This document shows positions 1-5,182 of a stretch of 5,182 bases of DNA, piece by piece. The notes beneath the pieces are model-generated. The model was not told where the DNA came from, did not search any database, and worked only from the letters and a program-made list of their open reading frames with translations. The position numbers and the translations under genes are program-made. Position 1 is the first letter of the stretch; the number at the start of each line of letters is the position of its first letter. Source of the stretch: Planctomycetaceae bacterium (GTDB lineage Bacteria > Planctomycetota > MHYJ01 > SBBU01). The stretch covers positions 1 to 5,182 of the forward strand of contig SBBU01000379.1 in assembly GCA_005239585.1 (NCBI GenBank), given 5' to 3'.

Positions 1-6
1 AATTAT

Positions 7-13
7 TCACCTC
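7..13 (-). promoter_or_regulatory. Strong Shine-Dalgarno-like site for a gene beyond the left edge
   Basis: Read on the minus strand this is GAGGTGA, a seven-base match to the expected complement of the archaeal/bacterial 16S 3' tail and the best such match noticed in the window. It lies 36 bases past the stop codon of the glycosyltransferase gene. Only six bases (ATAATT) remain before the window ends, so a start codon would fall just outside. The simplest reading is that a further minus-strand gene follows the glycosyltransferase, probably in the same transcript. The start codon itself is not visible. Confidence 0.55.
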
Positions 14-19
14 TGCATA

Positions 20-66
20 ATAGCGAATTGCTACAAAAATGTTCAAAAATTAAAGCAATTCGCTAT
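20..66 (-). repeat. Perfect 13-bp inverted repeat enclosing the glycosyltransferase stop codon
   Basis: Positions 20-32 (ATAGCGAATTGCT) and 54-66 (AGCAATTCGCTAT) are exact reverse complements separated by 21 bases. On the minus-strand transcript the first arm covers the last codons of the glycosyltransferase gene. The loop contains its TAA stop and two runs of five T (ATTTTTGAACATTTTTG), and the second arm ends six bases before the GAGGTGA ribosome-binding site of the presumed next gene. The RNA could fold into a 13-bp stem. A role as terminator, attenuator, translational-coupling element or mRNA-stability element is inference. T-runs inside the loop are compatible with archaeal termination, but they are not in the usual bacterial position after the stem. 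Confidence 0.8.
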
Positions 67-1150
67 AACTTATCGAGCGATAAACTTGTCGGGTCTTTTT
101 CGCGACATCGCCCCATGAGAGGATGCTTGTTCGAATGGGTTTGAATTTTTTCGGCTTGTCAAGCATGCCCAATATTTTCTGTGCAACTTCCTTCTCTGAA
201 CCGGGGTTATCCACGCCAACAGCATTATTATTGTCAACAAATTCCGCAAGCCCTGAACTGTAATGGACAAGTGTTGGGACGCCTGCGGCAATTGCCTCGC
301 TCACAACAATGCCTTGCCCTTCGTATTTGCTAAGCAGGACAAAAAGTGCCGAGGATTTTAACAATTTGATGAGGGTTCTCCGCTTATCTAAGGGCACAGT
401 TGGAACAAACTCCACGGCATTCTCCAAGTCGAGCTGCTTTGCCAGTTTTTTTAGCTCCTTTTCGTACGGACCGGAGCTGACAAGCAGCAGGCGCGAAATC
501 GGCTTTTGTTCAAGGACAAGCCTGAACGCCCTGATAAGGTGGTGGAAACCCTTGTTTTTTACCATCCTGCCAATCGATATTATTCGGCCGAGCTTTTTTC
601 TTGCGCTTACTCCCTGAATTACATCCTTGTCAACGCCGTTAGGTATTACGGTAAAGCTATTCTCCGGCACCTTTAATTTCCTGGCAAATAGTTTTTTCTC
701 GAAATGCGATGCACAAATCACATGGTCTATTTTGTTGGAAAACAAGTTGAACACGAAGGTGTACGGTGCCCATAAAATCTTTCTAAACAAAGAGGACGGA
801 CCGGAACTTTGCAATGCTACCACCAGTTTTTGGTTTTTTTTCTTTGCAATCAGGGCAGCAAGCGTGGTCAAATTATTGAAGCCACAGGCATGGACAATGT
901 CAGCATTGCTTTGTGCCATATATCTGTACAATTCCATGGAAAAGAAATATGCGTCACCGTGTGACCAACAAGGGAACTCTAATACTGGGACACCATTAAT
1001 TTTGACGTTTGGCCGCGGGTTTCTTGCAGTAGCAACGATTTCGACATTATAGCCATAGCCTCTCAGGCGCCGTGAAAGGTTCATGACATAATTTTCAATT
1101 CCGGCAATGTTTTCCCTGGGTGTTCTTGGGCAAACGAGTGCAATTTTCAT
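50..1150 (-). CDS. GT4-family glycosyltransferase (GT-B fold)
   Basis: The 366-residue product has the length and two-domain layout of a retaining GT4 glycosyltransferase, which moves a sugar from a nucleotide donor to a glycan or lipid acceptor on the cytoplasmic side of the membrane. The N-terminal acceptor domain (about 1-175) opens with MKIALVCP and a glycine-rich AGIENYVMNLSRRL segment typical of the family, and ends near IPNGVD (169-174). The C-terminal donor domain carries SIGRMVKNKG (192-201) and the E-x7-E motif in EGQGIVVSE (E277, E285). The usual Phe after EG is Gln here. No signal peptide or transmembrane segment is evident. The ATG at 1148-1150 is preceded on the minus strand by GTGAT with a 5-base spacer, which supports this start. 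The gene diverges from the cupin gene and is probably followed by another gene to the left. Donor and acceptor cannot be read from the sequence. Confidence 0.93.
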   Translation of the reverse strand: MKIALVCPRTPRENIAGIENYVMNLSRRLRGYGYNVEIVATARNPRPNVKINGVPVLEFPCWSHGDAYFFSMELYRYMAQSNADIVHACGFNNLTTLAALIAKKKNQKLVVALQSSGPSSLFRKILWAPYTFVFNLFSNKIDHVICASHFEKKLFARKLKVPENSFTVIPNGVDKDVIQGVSARKKLGRIISIGRMVKNKGFHHLIRAFRLVLEQKPISRLLLVSSGPYEKELKKLAKQLDLENAVEFVPTVPLDKRRTLIKLLKSSALFVLLSKYEGQGIVVSEAIAAGVPTLVHYSSGLAEFVDNNNAVGVDNPGSEKEVAQKILGMLDKPKKFKPIRTSILSWGDVAKKTRQVYRSISYSELL

Positions 1151-1155
1151 CGAGT

Positions 1156-1160
1156 ATCAC
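1156..1160 (-). promoter_or_regulatory. Ribosome-binding site of the glycosyltransferase gene
   Basis: The minus strand reads GTGAT, five bases (ACTCG) before the ATG at 1148-1150. The same pentamer precedes the ATG of the divergent cupin gene at nearly the same distance, so the two support each other as a short Shine-Dalgarno core complementary to a 16S tail ending in AUCACCUCC. Confidence 0.5.
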
Positions 1161-1181
1161 GTATTAAAGCATTATTTGCAC

Positions 1182-1197
1182 TTTATTAAGAATTAAA
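1182..1197 (-). promoter_or_regulatory. TATA-like promoter candidates for the glycosyltransferase gene
   Basis: On the minus strand two overlapping AT-rich boxes lie 35-45 bases upstream of the ATG: TTTAATT (1197 to 1191) and TTAATAAA (1189 to 1182). Archaeal TATA boxes are usually centred about 26 bases before the transcription start, which would give a leader of roughly 9-18 bases. The region is generally AT-rich, so the exact box cannot be chosen by eye. Confidence 0.35.
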
Positions 1198-1223
1198 TTT
1201 GGTTAGCTAATTGATTTAATGCC

Positions 1224-1277
1224 TGGTTTTTATGGGGCGAAAGCCAAGACCAAGAAATACACCTAACCCATTGCCCC
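1224..1277 (+). other. Possible RNA secondary structure in the divergent intergenic region
   Basis: This lies in the 234-base gene-free stretch 1151-1384, in which I see no convincing small ORF and no tRNA. GGC-GAAA-GCC (1236-1245) forms a GNRA tetraloop hairpin. TGGTTTT (1224-1230) can pair with AAGACCA (1246-1252) around it, leaving a 5-base bulge and one G-U pair. A competing long-range pairing joins GGGGCGA (1234-1240) to TTGCCCC (1271-1277). It lies upstream of the best plus-strand promoter candidate, so it may not be in the cupin mRNA. Whether it is transcribed at all is unknown. Confidence 0.25.
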
Positions 1278-1301
1278 TCGACATAGCAATAAGGGCTAAT
1301 G

Positions 1302-1324
1302 TCACTCGTTAGTGATTTAAATTT
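1302..1324 (+). promoter_or_regulatory. Dyad-plus-TATA promoter candidate of the cupin/fusion operon
   Basis: TCACT (1302-1306) and AGTGA (1311-1315) are perfect inverted repeats around a CGTT centre. They are followed immediately by TTTAAATTT (1316-1324), a good archaeal TATA-like box. The box is about 65 bases before the ATG at 1385, predicting a transcript start near 1346 and a leader of about 39 bases that would include the GTGAT ribosome-binding site. The dyad occupies the position of the TFB recognition element, where a repressor or activator could act. This is read by eye only. Confidence 0.4.
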
Positions 1325-1375
1325 ACCGCCTCCTACGACCCTTAAGATGCTGCCAGAGGGCATGCGCTTAACACC

Positions 1376-1380
1376 GTGAT
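1376..1380 (+). promoter_or_regulatory. Ribosome-binding site that decides the cupin start
   Basis: GTGAT lies four bases (GCTT) before the ATG at 1385. The longest ORF would instead begin with GTG inside this same pentamer. The same motif with a 5-base spacer precedes the glycosyltransferase gene, which favours reading it as a Shine-Dalgarno core and the ATG at 1385 as the start. An ATG at 1379 overlaps the motif and is less likely. Confidence 0.5.
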
Positions 1381-1384
1381 GCTT

Positions 1385-1771
1385 ATGATCAAAATTTTAA
1401 AAAACATAAAGCCAGAATTCAGTGACACAAGAGGCGAGATCACAAAACTTCTAGATGATGGAAAAACTGCCATAAAAAGCGTTCTGCTGATAACAAGCAA
1501 AAAGGGAAGCGTAAGGGCAAACCATTACCATAAACAGGACTCGCACTATTGCTATTTGGTGTCGGGTAAGATGAGATATGCTGAAAAACCACTCAAAGAG
1601 GACGGCATGATGGAAACCGTAATTGTCGAGGCAGGAGACATTGTTTATACGCCACCAAAAGTAGTGCATGCCATGGAGTTTTTGGAAGATTCGGTTTTCC
1701 TAACTCTCTCAACAGAGTCTAGGCATCAGGATGCATACGAAAATGATACAGTCAGAATCAAATTAATATAA
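1385..1771 (+). CDS. Small cupin, sugar-nucleotide epimerase/isomerase-like (RmlC/FdtA type)
   Basis: The product is a single-domain 128-residue cupin. The N-terminal DTRGEI segment (14-19) resembles the D-x-RG signature of dTDP-4-keto sugar 3,5-epimerases and of FdtA/WxcM-type 3,4-ketoisomerases. Cupin motif 1 is G-x5-H-x-H (H47, H49) followed by a glycine at 61. The usual Glu is replaced by Asp52 or His54, so metal binding may be altered or absent. Motif 2 is G84-x5-P90 with H95. Such proteins epimerise or isomerise 4-keto nucleotide sugars in the cytoplasm and often neighbour sugar C-methyltransferases. The start at 1385 follows a GTGAT site. The gene ends 16 bases before the fusion gene on the same strand, so the two very likely form one operon. 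The family assignment is firm at the fold level; substrate and reaction are not determined. Confidence 0.85.
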   Translation: MIKILKNIKPEFSDTRGEITKLLDDGKTAIKSVLLITSKKGSVRANHYHKQDSHYCYLVSGKMRYAEKPLKEDGMMETVIVEAGDIVYTPPKVVHAMEFLEDSVFLTLSTESRHQDAYENDTVRIKLI

Positions 1772-1787
1772 TAGCTTGTTGATTGCA

Positions 1788-4073
1788 ATGGATGCAGCAA
1801 AACCGGTTATCCGCTGCAGGGTGTGCACAAAAAATAACCTGCAGGTGGTTCTGTCTCTCGGTAAAATGCCACCTGCAAATGCGTTCCTCAAAAATGACGA
1901 AATGACAAAGCCTGAACCTTCCTTTCCGCTAGAGCTTTACTTTTGCAATAACTGTAACTTCACACAGCTAGGTGTATCGGTTTCGCCCGAACTCCTCTAC
2001 AAAAACTATGTGTATGTCTCCTCGACATCGCCATCTTTCATAAGGCATTTTGAGGAGTTTGCAGAAGAGGCGTCAGAACGGCTCAGGCTGCAGAAAGGCG
2101 ATTTGGTAGTTGACATCGGAAGCAATGACGGGATACTGCTCCGCCCTTTCCAGAAAAAGGGGATGAAAGTCCTAGGTATAGACCCTGCCGAGAAAATCGC
2201 TGAGCAGGCTACCAAAAATGGCGTAGAAACACTACCATTGTTCTTTTCGCTTGAAACCGGAAAATCGATAAGCAAAAAGTATGGCAAAGCGAAACTGATA
2301 ACCGCAGCGAACGTGTTCTCGCATGTGGATGATTTGGACGATTTTGTTGGAGGCATAAAGGCACTACTTGCAGATGACGGGATTTTTGTTTTCGAAGTAT
2401 ACTATCTGCCGGAAGTCCTCAAAAAAAATCTCTTCGACATTATTTACCATGAGCACTTATCTTATTTTACGGTAAAAACAATTTCCGGCCTCATGAAAAG
2501 GCTTGACATGGAAGTGCTTACTGTCAAAAAAACAGAAACGCATGGGGGCTCAATCCGGGTTTACTGCCAAAAAGAGGCAGGCAAGCACATGGCTGATGAT
2601 TCAGTTGACAGGTTAATTGAAAGCGAGCACAAGCAAGGGGTTTTTGAACTTGGCACATATATCGAGTTTGCCAAGAAAATTGAAAAAAACAAGAAAATAT
2701 TGGCTGGCATTCTAAACAAACTAAAAAAAGATAACAAGCGTATATGCGGTTATGGCGCTGCAGCAAAAGCCAACACCCTTCTCAATTATTTTGAAATAGG
2801 CCCCGACACCTTGGACTATATTGTCGATGACAGCCCGTGGAAACAGGGGCTTTACACGCCGGGAAGGCACATTCCGGTGGTAAGTGCAGACGAACTAAAC
2901 AAAAGCAAGCCCGATTATGTTCTTATCCTTGCTTGGAATTTTGTAAACCAAATTATGAAAAAATGCAATGCAATTGAAAAGTTTATACTTCCGGCGCCGC
3001 GCCCAACAATTATCACGAATATAGTGGAGGAAGATATCGCTCTGATTGCGGATCACTTGAAGAGCCATGTCATGTCCCTAGAAGGCACAACTGTATTGAT
3101 AACAGGCGGGTCTGGATTTTTAGGCAGCTATATGGTTGCGACAATAGATTACCTCAATAGGCATATTTTTAAGCGGCCTTGCAAAGTAATTTCAGTTGAC
3201 AATCATTTGATTGGGACAAAGAATAACCTGCTAAAGGAAATAAACAGCGATCACATAAGGTTCATAAACCACAATGTATGCAATCCGCTTGAAATCGACG
3301 GACCTGTCGATTACATCATAAGCGCAGCGGGAGTTGCTTCGCCCGTCTACTATAAGCAGTACCCAATTCAAACAATTGAGGGAACTGTGTTTGGAATAAA
3401 GAATGCGCTAGAGCTTGCACGGAAAAAAAATGTGAAAAGCATGTTATTCTTCAGTTCAAGCGAAATTTACGGGGACCCTTCCCCAAATGCAATTCCCACT
3501 CCAGAAACTTATAAGGGTAATGTGTCCTGCACCGGCCCACGGTCGTGCTACGACGAATCAAAAAGGATTGCCGAAACAATGGCAAATGCGTACCGCCAGA
3601 TGTACAATGTCCCAGTAAAAATAGTGAGGCCCTTCAATGTGTTTGGCCCTGGCATGAAGGGAAGCGATTATCGGGTTATACCAAGGTTTTTACATGAGGC
3701 ACTGAGTGGAAAACCGTTGCCTGTCCACGATAAAGGAAACCAGACAAGGACGTTTTGTTATGTGACAGATGCGGTGAACGGATTTTTCAGGGTCTTGCTT
3801 GAGGGAAAAAACGGTGAGGCTTACAATATCGGAAATGACGCAAACGAAATAAACATGCTTGGGCTTGCACATTTGATCAATGAAAGCATTTTTGACAACC
3901 AGGCAAAAGTAAACTTGGTGGATTATCCTAACACCTACCCACAGGACGAGCCTCGGCGCAGGTGCCCGGACCTGACAAAAATCAAAAATGAATTAAATTA
4001 CAGACCGCTAATTGATCTTAAAACTGGCCTTACCCGTTTGTATGTATGGATGATTGTGGCTGAATTTACATGA
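1788..4073 (+). CDS. Fusion protein: sugar C-methyltransferase + UDP-glucuronate decarboxylase-like SDR
   Basis: One uninterrupted 761-residue protein holds two complete enzymes. The N-terminal half (about 1-405) is a sugar C-methyltransferase. It has zinc ligands C10, C13, C53 and C56, the SAM motif DIGSNDG (109-115), and a C-terminal domain with GYGAAAKAN (321-329) and IVDDSPWKQG. Y74, H179, Y220, E222 and H223 match in order and spacing the active-site residues I recall for the C-3' methyltransferase TcaB9. The C-terminal half (about 435-761) is an extended SDR with GGSGFLG (440-446), D471-N472, SSSEIYG (556-562, E559), Y588-x3-K592 and R654 in TRTFCYV. Its GPRSCYDESKR segment is typical of UDP-glucuronate decarboxylases (UXS). 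The joint (about 405-434) is a short acidic helix-like stretch rather than a long linker. ATG 1788 is preferred over in-frame TTGs at 1776 and 1779 because TTGAT lies four bases before it. The exact substrate is unknown, and the SDR might be a 4,6-dehydratase or epimerase instead. Confidence 0.9.
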   Translation: MDAAKPVIRCRVCTKNNLQVVLSLGKMPPANAFLKNDEMTKPEPSFPLELYFCNNCNFTQLGVSVSPELLYKNYVYVSSTSPSFIRHFEEFAEEASERLRLQKGDLVVDIGSNDGILLRPFQKKGMKVLGIDPAEKIAEQATKNGVETLPLFFSLETGKSISKKYGKAKLITAANVFSHVDDLDDFVGGIKALLADDGIFVFEVYYLPEVLKKNLFDIIYHEHLSYFTVKTISGLMKRLDMEVLTVKKTETHGGSIRVYCQKEAGKHMADDSVDRLIESEHKQGVFELGTYIEFAKKIEKNKKILAGILNKLKKDNKRICGYGAAAKANTLLNYFEIGPDTLDYIVDDSPWKQGLYTPGRHIPVVSADELNKSKPDYVLILAWNFVNQIMKKCNAIEKFILPAPRPTIITNIVEEDIALIADHLKSHVMSLEGTTVLITGGSGFLGSYMVATIDYLNRHIFKRPCKVISVDNHLIGTKNNLLKEINSDHIRFINHNVCNPLEIDGPVDYIISAAGVASPVYYKQYPIQTIEGTVFGIKNALELARKKNVKSMLFFSSSEIYGDPSPNAIPTPETYKGNVSCTGPRSCYDESKRIAETMANAYRQMYNVPVKIVRPFNVFGPGMKGSDYRVIPRFLHEALSGKPLPVHDKGNQTRTFCYVTDAVNGFFRVLLEGKNGEAYNIGNDANEINMLGLAHLINESIFDNQAKVNLVDYPNTYPQDEPRRRCPDLTKIKNELNYRPLIDLKTGLTRLYVWMIVAEFT

Positions 4074-4118
4074 AACATTCTTCCCCAGGCCAAGCGTTAA
4101 TCGTGCATAATAGCATTA
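4074..4118. other. Convergent intergenic gap with weak hairpin
   Basis: The fusion gene and the epimerase gene end tail to tail with only 45 bases between their stops. ATAAT (4107-4111) and ATTAT (4115-4119) can form a 5-bp stem with a 3-base loop running into the epimerase stop codon. There is no long T-run on either strand, so no convincing terminator is visible. Termination may occur inside the opposing gene. Confidence 0.3.
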
Positions 4119-5066
4119 TCATCGGGTTGCATGCTTTCTGAACCATTCCACAAACCTTTTGAGCCCTTCTTCTATTTGTATTTTAGGGTAATATCTAAGC
4201 CCTTTATTAGCTTTTATGATGTCGGCTAAGGTAGCGTTAACGTCCTCCGGTCTGGCTGGCTCCAAAATAAGCTCTGCTTTCTTGCCAAGATTTTTTTCTA
4301 TCAAAGAGATTATATTATTGAGCGCAATTGGCCTTGAACAGCCAAGGTTGTAAATGTTGAAGCCCGGCCCACTGTTCATCGCCGCCGTAACCCCAAAAAT
4401 TATGTCATCAACATAAGTGAAATCCCTCTTTGTCGAGCCATCTCCAAAAACGTGTACGGGTTTACCTTTACTAATCTGTTCTGTGAACCTGTAAATCGCC
4501 ATATCACGCCTTCCACGCGGGCCATATACAGTAAAAAATCTTAGGATTATAATCGGCAAATTGTGAATGTTGTGGTACGAATGAGCCAATGCCTCCATAC
4601 TTATTTTGGAAGCGGCGTAAGGGCTGAGGGGTGTATTTGTTGGCATATCTTCACGGAAAGGCAACGGGTTTTTTCCATAAACACTTGATGTCGAGGCAAG
4701 CACAACATTAATTATTCCGTCCTTCACTGCTAGGTCGAGCACGTTTTTAGTGCCAAGAACATTCACCGAGAAGTAGGCCTCTGGGTCTGTAATCGAGTCC
4801 CTAATCCCAGTTTTTGCCGCGAGATGCACTATGTGCGTGATACCCTTTCCTGAAAGGGCAAGTATTTTCTTCCTGTCTAGAACATCCGCCTTTGCAAACA
4901 CGCCACGCGGATATTTTTTGATTATCGAGATATTCTCAGTGTAAGCTCTCTTTTCGTATTTGCCGGATAGATTGTCAATGCCTATTACATCATGACCATG
5001 TTCAAGAAGGTGCCCACAAAGGTGGGAGCCTATGAATCCGCAAGCTCCTGTAACAAGAACCTTCAT
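4119..5066 (-). CDS. NAD-dependent nucleotide-sugar epimerase, UDP-glucuronate 4-epimerase-like
   Basis: The 315-residue product is a full-length extended SDR with the usual length for UDP-sugar 4-epimerases. The Rossmann motif GACGFIG is at 7-13, with D31-N32 expected to bind the NAD ribose. The active site comprises S125-T126-S127 in ASTSSVYG and Y150-x3-K154 in SPYAASK. The segment LRFFTVYGPRGRRDMA (175-190) closely resembles the hallmark of CapI/GAE UDP-glucuronate 4-epimerases, and KRDFTYVDDI (213-222) fits as well. It would interconvert UDP-glucuronate and UDP-galacturonate, or UDP-glucose and UDP-galactose, in the cytoplasm by a 4-keto intermediate. The ATG at 5064-5066 has no Shine-Dalgarno match; a T8 run abuts it, and a TATA-like box lies about 28 bases upstream. 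It follows another SDR gene with a 27-base gap. The SDR family is certain; the uronate specificity is an inference from motifs. Confidence 0.9.
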   Translation of the reverse strand: MKVLVTGACGFIGSHLCGHLLEHGHDVIGIDNLSGKYEKRAYTENISIIKKYPRGVFAKADVLDRKKILALSGKGITHIVHLAAKTGIRDSITDPEAYFSVNVLGTKNVLDLAVKDGIINVVLASTSSVYGKNPLPFREDMPTNTPLSPYAASKISMEALAHSYHNIHNLPIIILRFFTVYGPRGRRDMAIYRFTEQISKGKPVHVFGDGSTKRDFTYVDDIIFGVTAAMNSGPGFNIYNLGCSRPIALNNIISLIEKNLGKKAELILEPARPEDVNATLADIIKANKGLRYYPKIQIEEGLKRFVEWFRKHATR

Positions 5067-5098
5067 AAAAAAAAGAGTTCACACGAAGGGATTTTAAA
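5067..5098 (-). promoter_or_regulatory. T8 tract and TATA-like box between two SDR genes
   Basis: On the minus strand TTTAAAAT (5098 to 5091) overlaps the stop of the upstream SDR gene and is centred about 28 bases before the ATG at 5066, the spacing expected for an archaeal leaderless transcript. A run of eight T (5074 to 5067) lies directly against the ATG and could serve as an archaeal oligo-T terminator for the upstream gene. No ribosome-binding site is present, which fits a leaderless start. Both readings are inference; simple read-through within one operon is also possible. Confidence 0.4.
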
Positions 5099-5182
5099 CA
5101 TCGTTGGTGTGACGCGCCGCAAACCATGCAATGGTTTTTTCCAAACCTTCCTTTATATCGTACTTTGGTCTCCATCCAAGGA
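5094..5182 (-). CDS. 3' end of another extended-SDR nucleotide-sugar epimerase/dehydratase (partial)
   Basis: The minus strand encodes the last 28 residues of a protein, starting LGWRPKYDIKEGLEKTI and ending HTNDV before a TAA at 5094-5096. The pattern LGW-x-P-x-(Y/F)-x-(L/I)-x-EGL-x-x-(T)-(I)-x-W(F/Y) is the usual C-terminus of extended SDRs such as UDP-glucose 4-epimerases, dTDP-glucose 4,6-dehydratases and UDP-glucuronate decarboxylases. The rest lies beyond the right edge, so the specific enzyme cannot be named. It is upstream of the 4119-5066 gene on the same strand and probably belongs to the same cluster. Confidence 0.75.
   Translation of the reverse strand, partial: LGWRPKYDIKEGLEKTIAWFAARHTNDV

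Noticed and set aside
34..50. Direct repeat CAAAAAT at 34-40 and 44-50.
   Set aside because: It is short and low-complexity, and is better explained as two T-runs (minus strand) in the loop of the inverted repeat than as a separate element.
627..1052. Open frame of about 141 codons on the plus strand inside the glycosyltransferase gene.
   Set aside because: It is antisense to a gene with clear GT4 motifs, its translation shows no recognisable domain, and it has no good ribosome-binding site. It is a shadow frame, as are the other short frames at 70-291, 309-617, 1451-1669, 2006-2356, 2524-2766 and 3690-3872.
1151..1384. A tRNA, box C/D sRNA or CRISPR element in the divergent intergenic region.
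   Set aside because: No cloverleaf, no RUGAUGA/CUGA box pair with suitable spacing, and no repeated spacer-repeat units were found.
3024..3074. GGAGG at 3026-3030 and an in-frame ATG at 3072 near the joint of the fusion protein, as a possible internal start for the SDR half.
   Set aside because: The GGAGG encodes Glu-Glu in an acidic stretch, no good start codon lies 5-10 bases after it, and the ATG at 3072 is over 40 bases away without its own ribosome-binding site. The frame reads through without a stop, so one fused protein is the simplest reading.
14..4114. The 11-mer TGCATAATAGC occurs at 14-24 and again at 4104-4114, both just past the 3' ends of minus-strand genes.
   Set aside because: A few identical 11-mers are expected by chance in a window of this size, and the flanking bases diverge at once. 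The shared position after gene ends is suggestive but not enough to call a repeat family.
1..5182. Mobile element, prophage or defence system.
   Set aside because: No transposase, integrase, terminal repeats with target duplication or nuclease-like genes are present. Every gene fits a glycan biosynthesis cluster.

Overview
The window is a piece of a surface-glycan / nucleotide-sugar gene cluster. It carries four complete genes, the 3' end of a fifth, and signs that a sixth starts just past the left edge. The organism looks archaeal, with moderate confidence. Ribosome-binding sites are of the GTGAT/GAGGTGA type, close to their start codons. AT-rich boxes resembling archaeal TATA boxes sit upstream of genes, and T-runs take the place of classical hairpin-plus-U terminators. 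AGG/AGA arginine and ATA isoleucine codons are common. No phylogenetic marker is present, so a bacterial host cannot be excluded and no lineage can be named.

Layout, left to right. At 1-70 (minus strand), a strong Shine-Dalgarno-like site and a perfect 13-bp inverted repeat lie around the end of the first gene. At 50-1150 (minus) is a GT4-type glycosyltransferase. At 1151-1384 is a divergent, gene-free region with AT-rich promoter candidates on both strands, a 14-bp dyad abutting a TATA-like box, and possible RNA hairpins. At 1385-1771 (plus) is a small cupin of the sugar-nucleotide epimerase/isomerase type. At 1788-4073 (plus) is a 761-residue two-enzyme fusion: a complete sugar C-methyltransferase (zinc-binding, SAM and C-terminal domains) joined to a complete extended-SDR domain resembling UDP-glucuronate decarboxylase. 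At 4074-4118 is a short convergent gap. At 4119-5066 (minus) is a UDP-glucuronate/UDP-glucose 4-epimerase-like SDR. At 5094-5182 (minus) are the last 28 codons of another SDR.

How the genes may work together (inference): the SDR enzymes interconvert or oxidise nucleotide sugars in the cytoplasm. The cupin and the C-methyltransferase half of the fusion are the pair expected for making a branched (C-methylated) sugar from a 4-keto intermediate. The GT4 enzyme would add such a sugar, or another one, to a lipid-linked or surface glycan. The most notable item is the methyltransferase-decarboxylase-like fusion, which may couple formation of a 4-keto sugar nucleotide to its C-methylation in one polypeptide. 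The second is the perfect inverted repeat that encloses the stop codon of the glycosyltransferase gene, just ahead of a strong ribosome-binding site.
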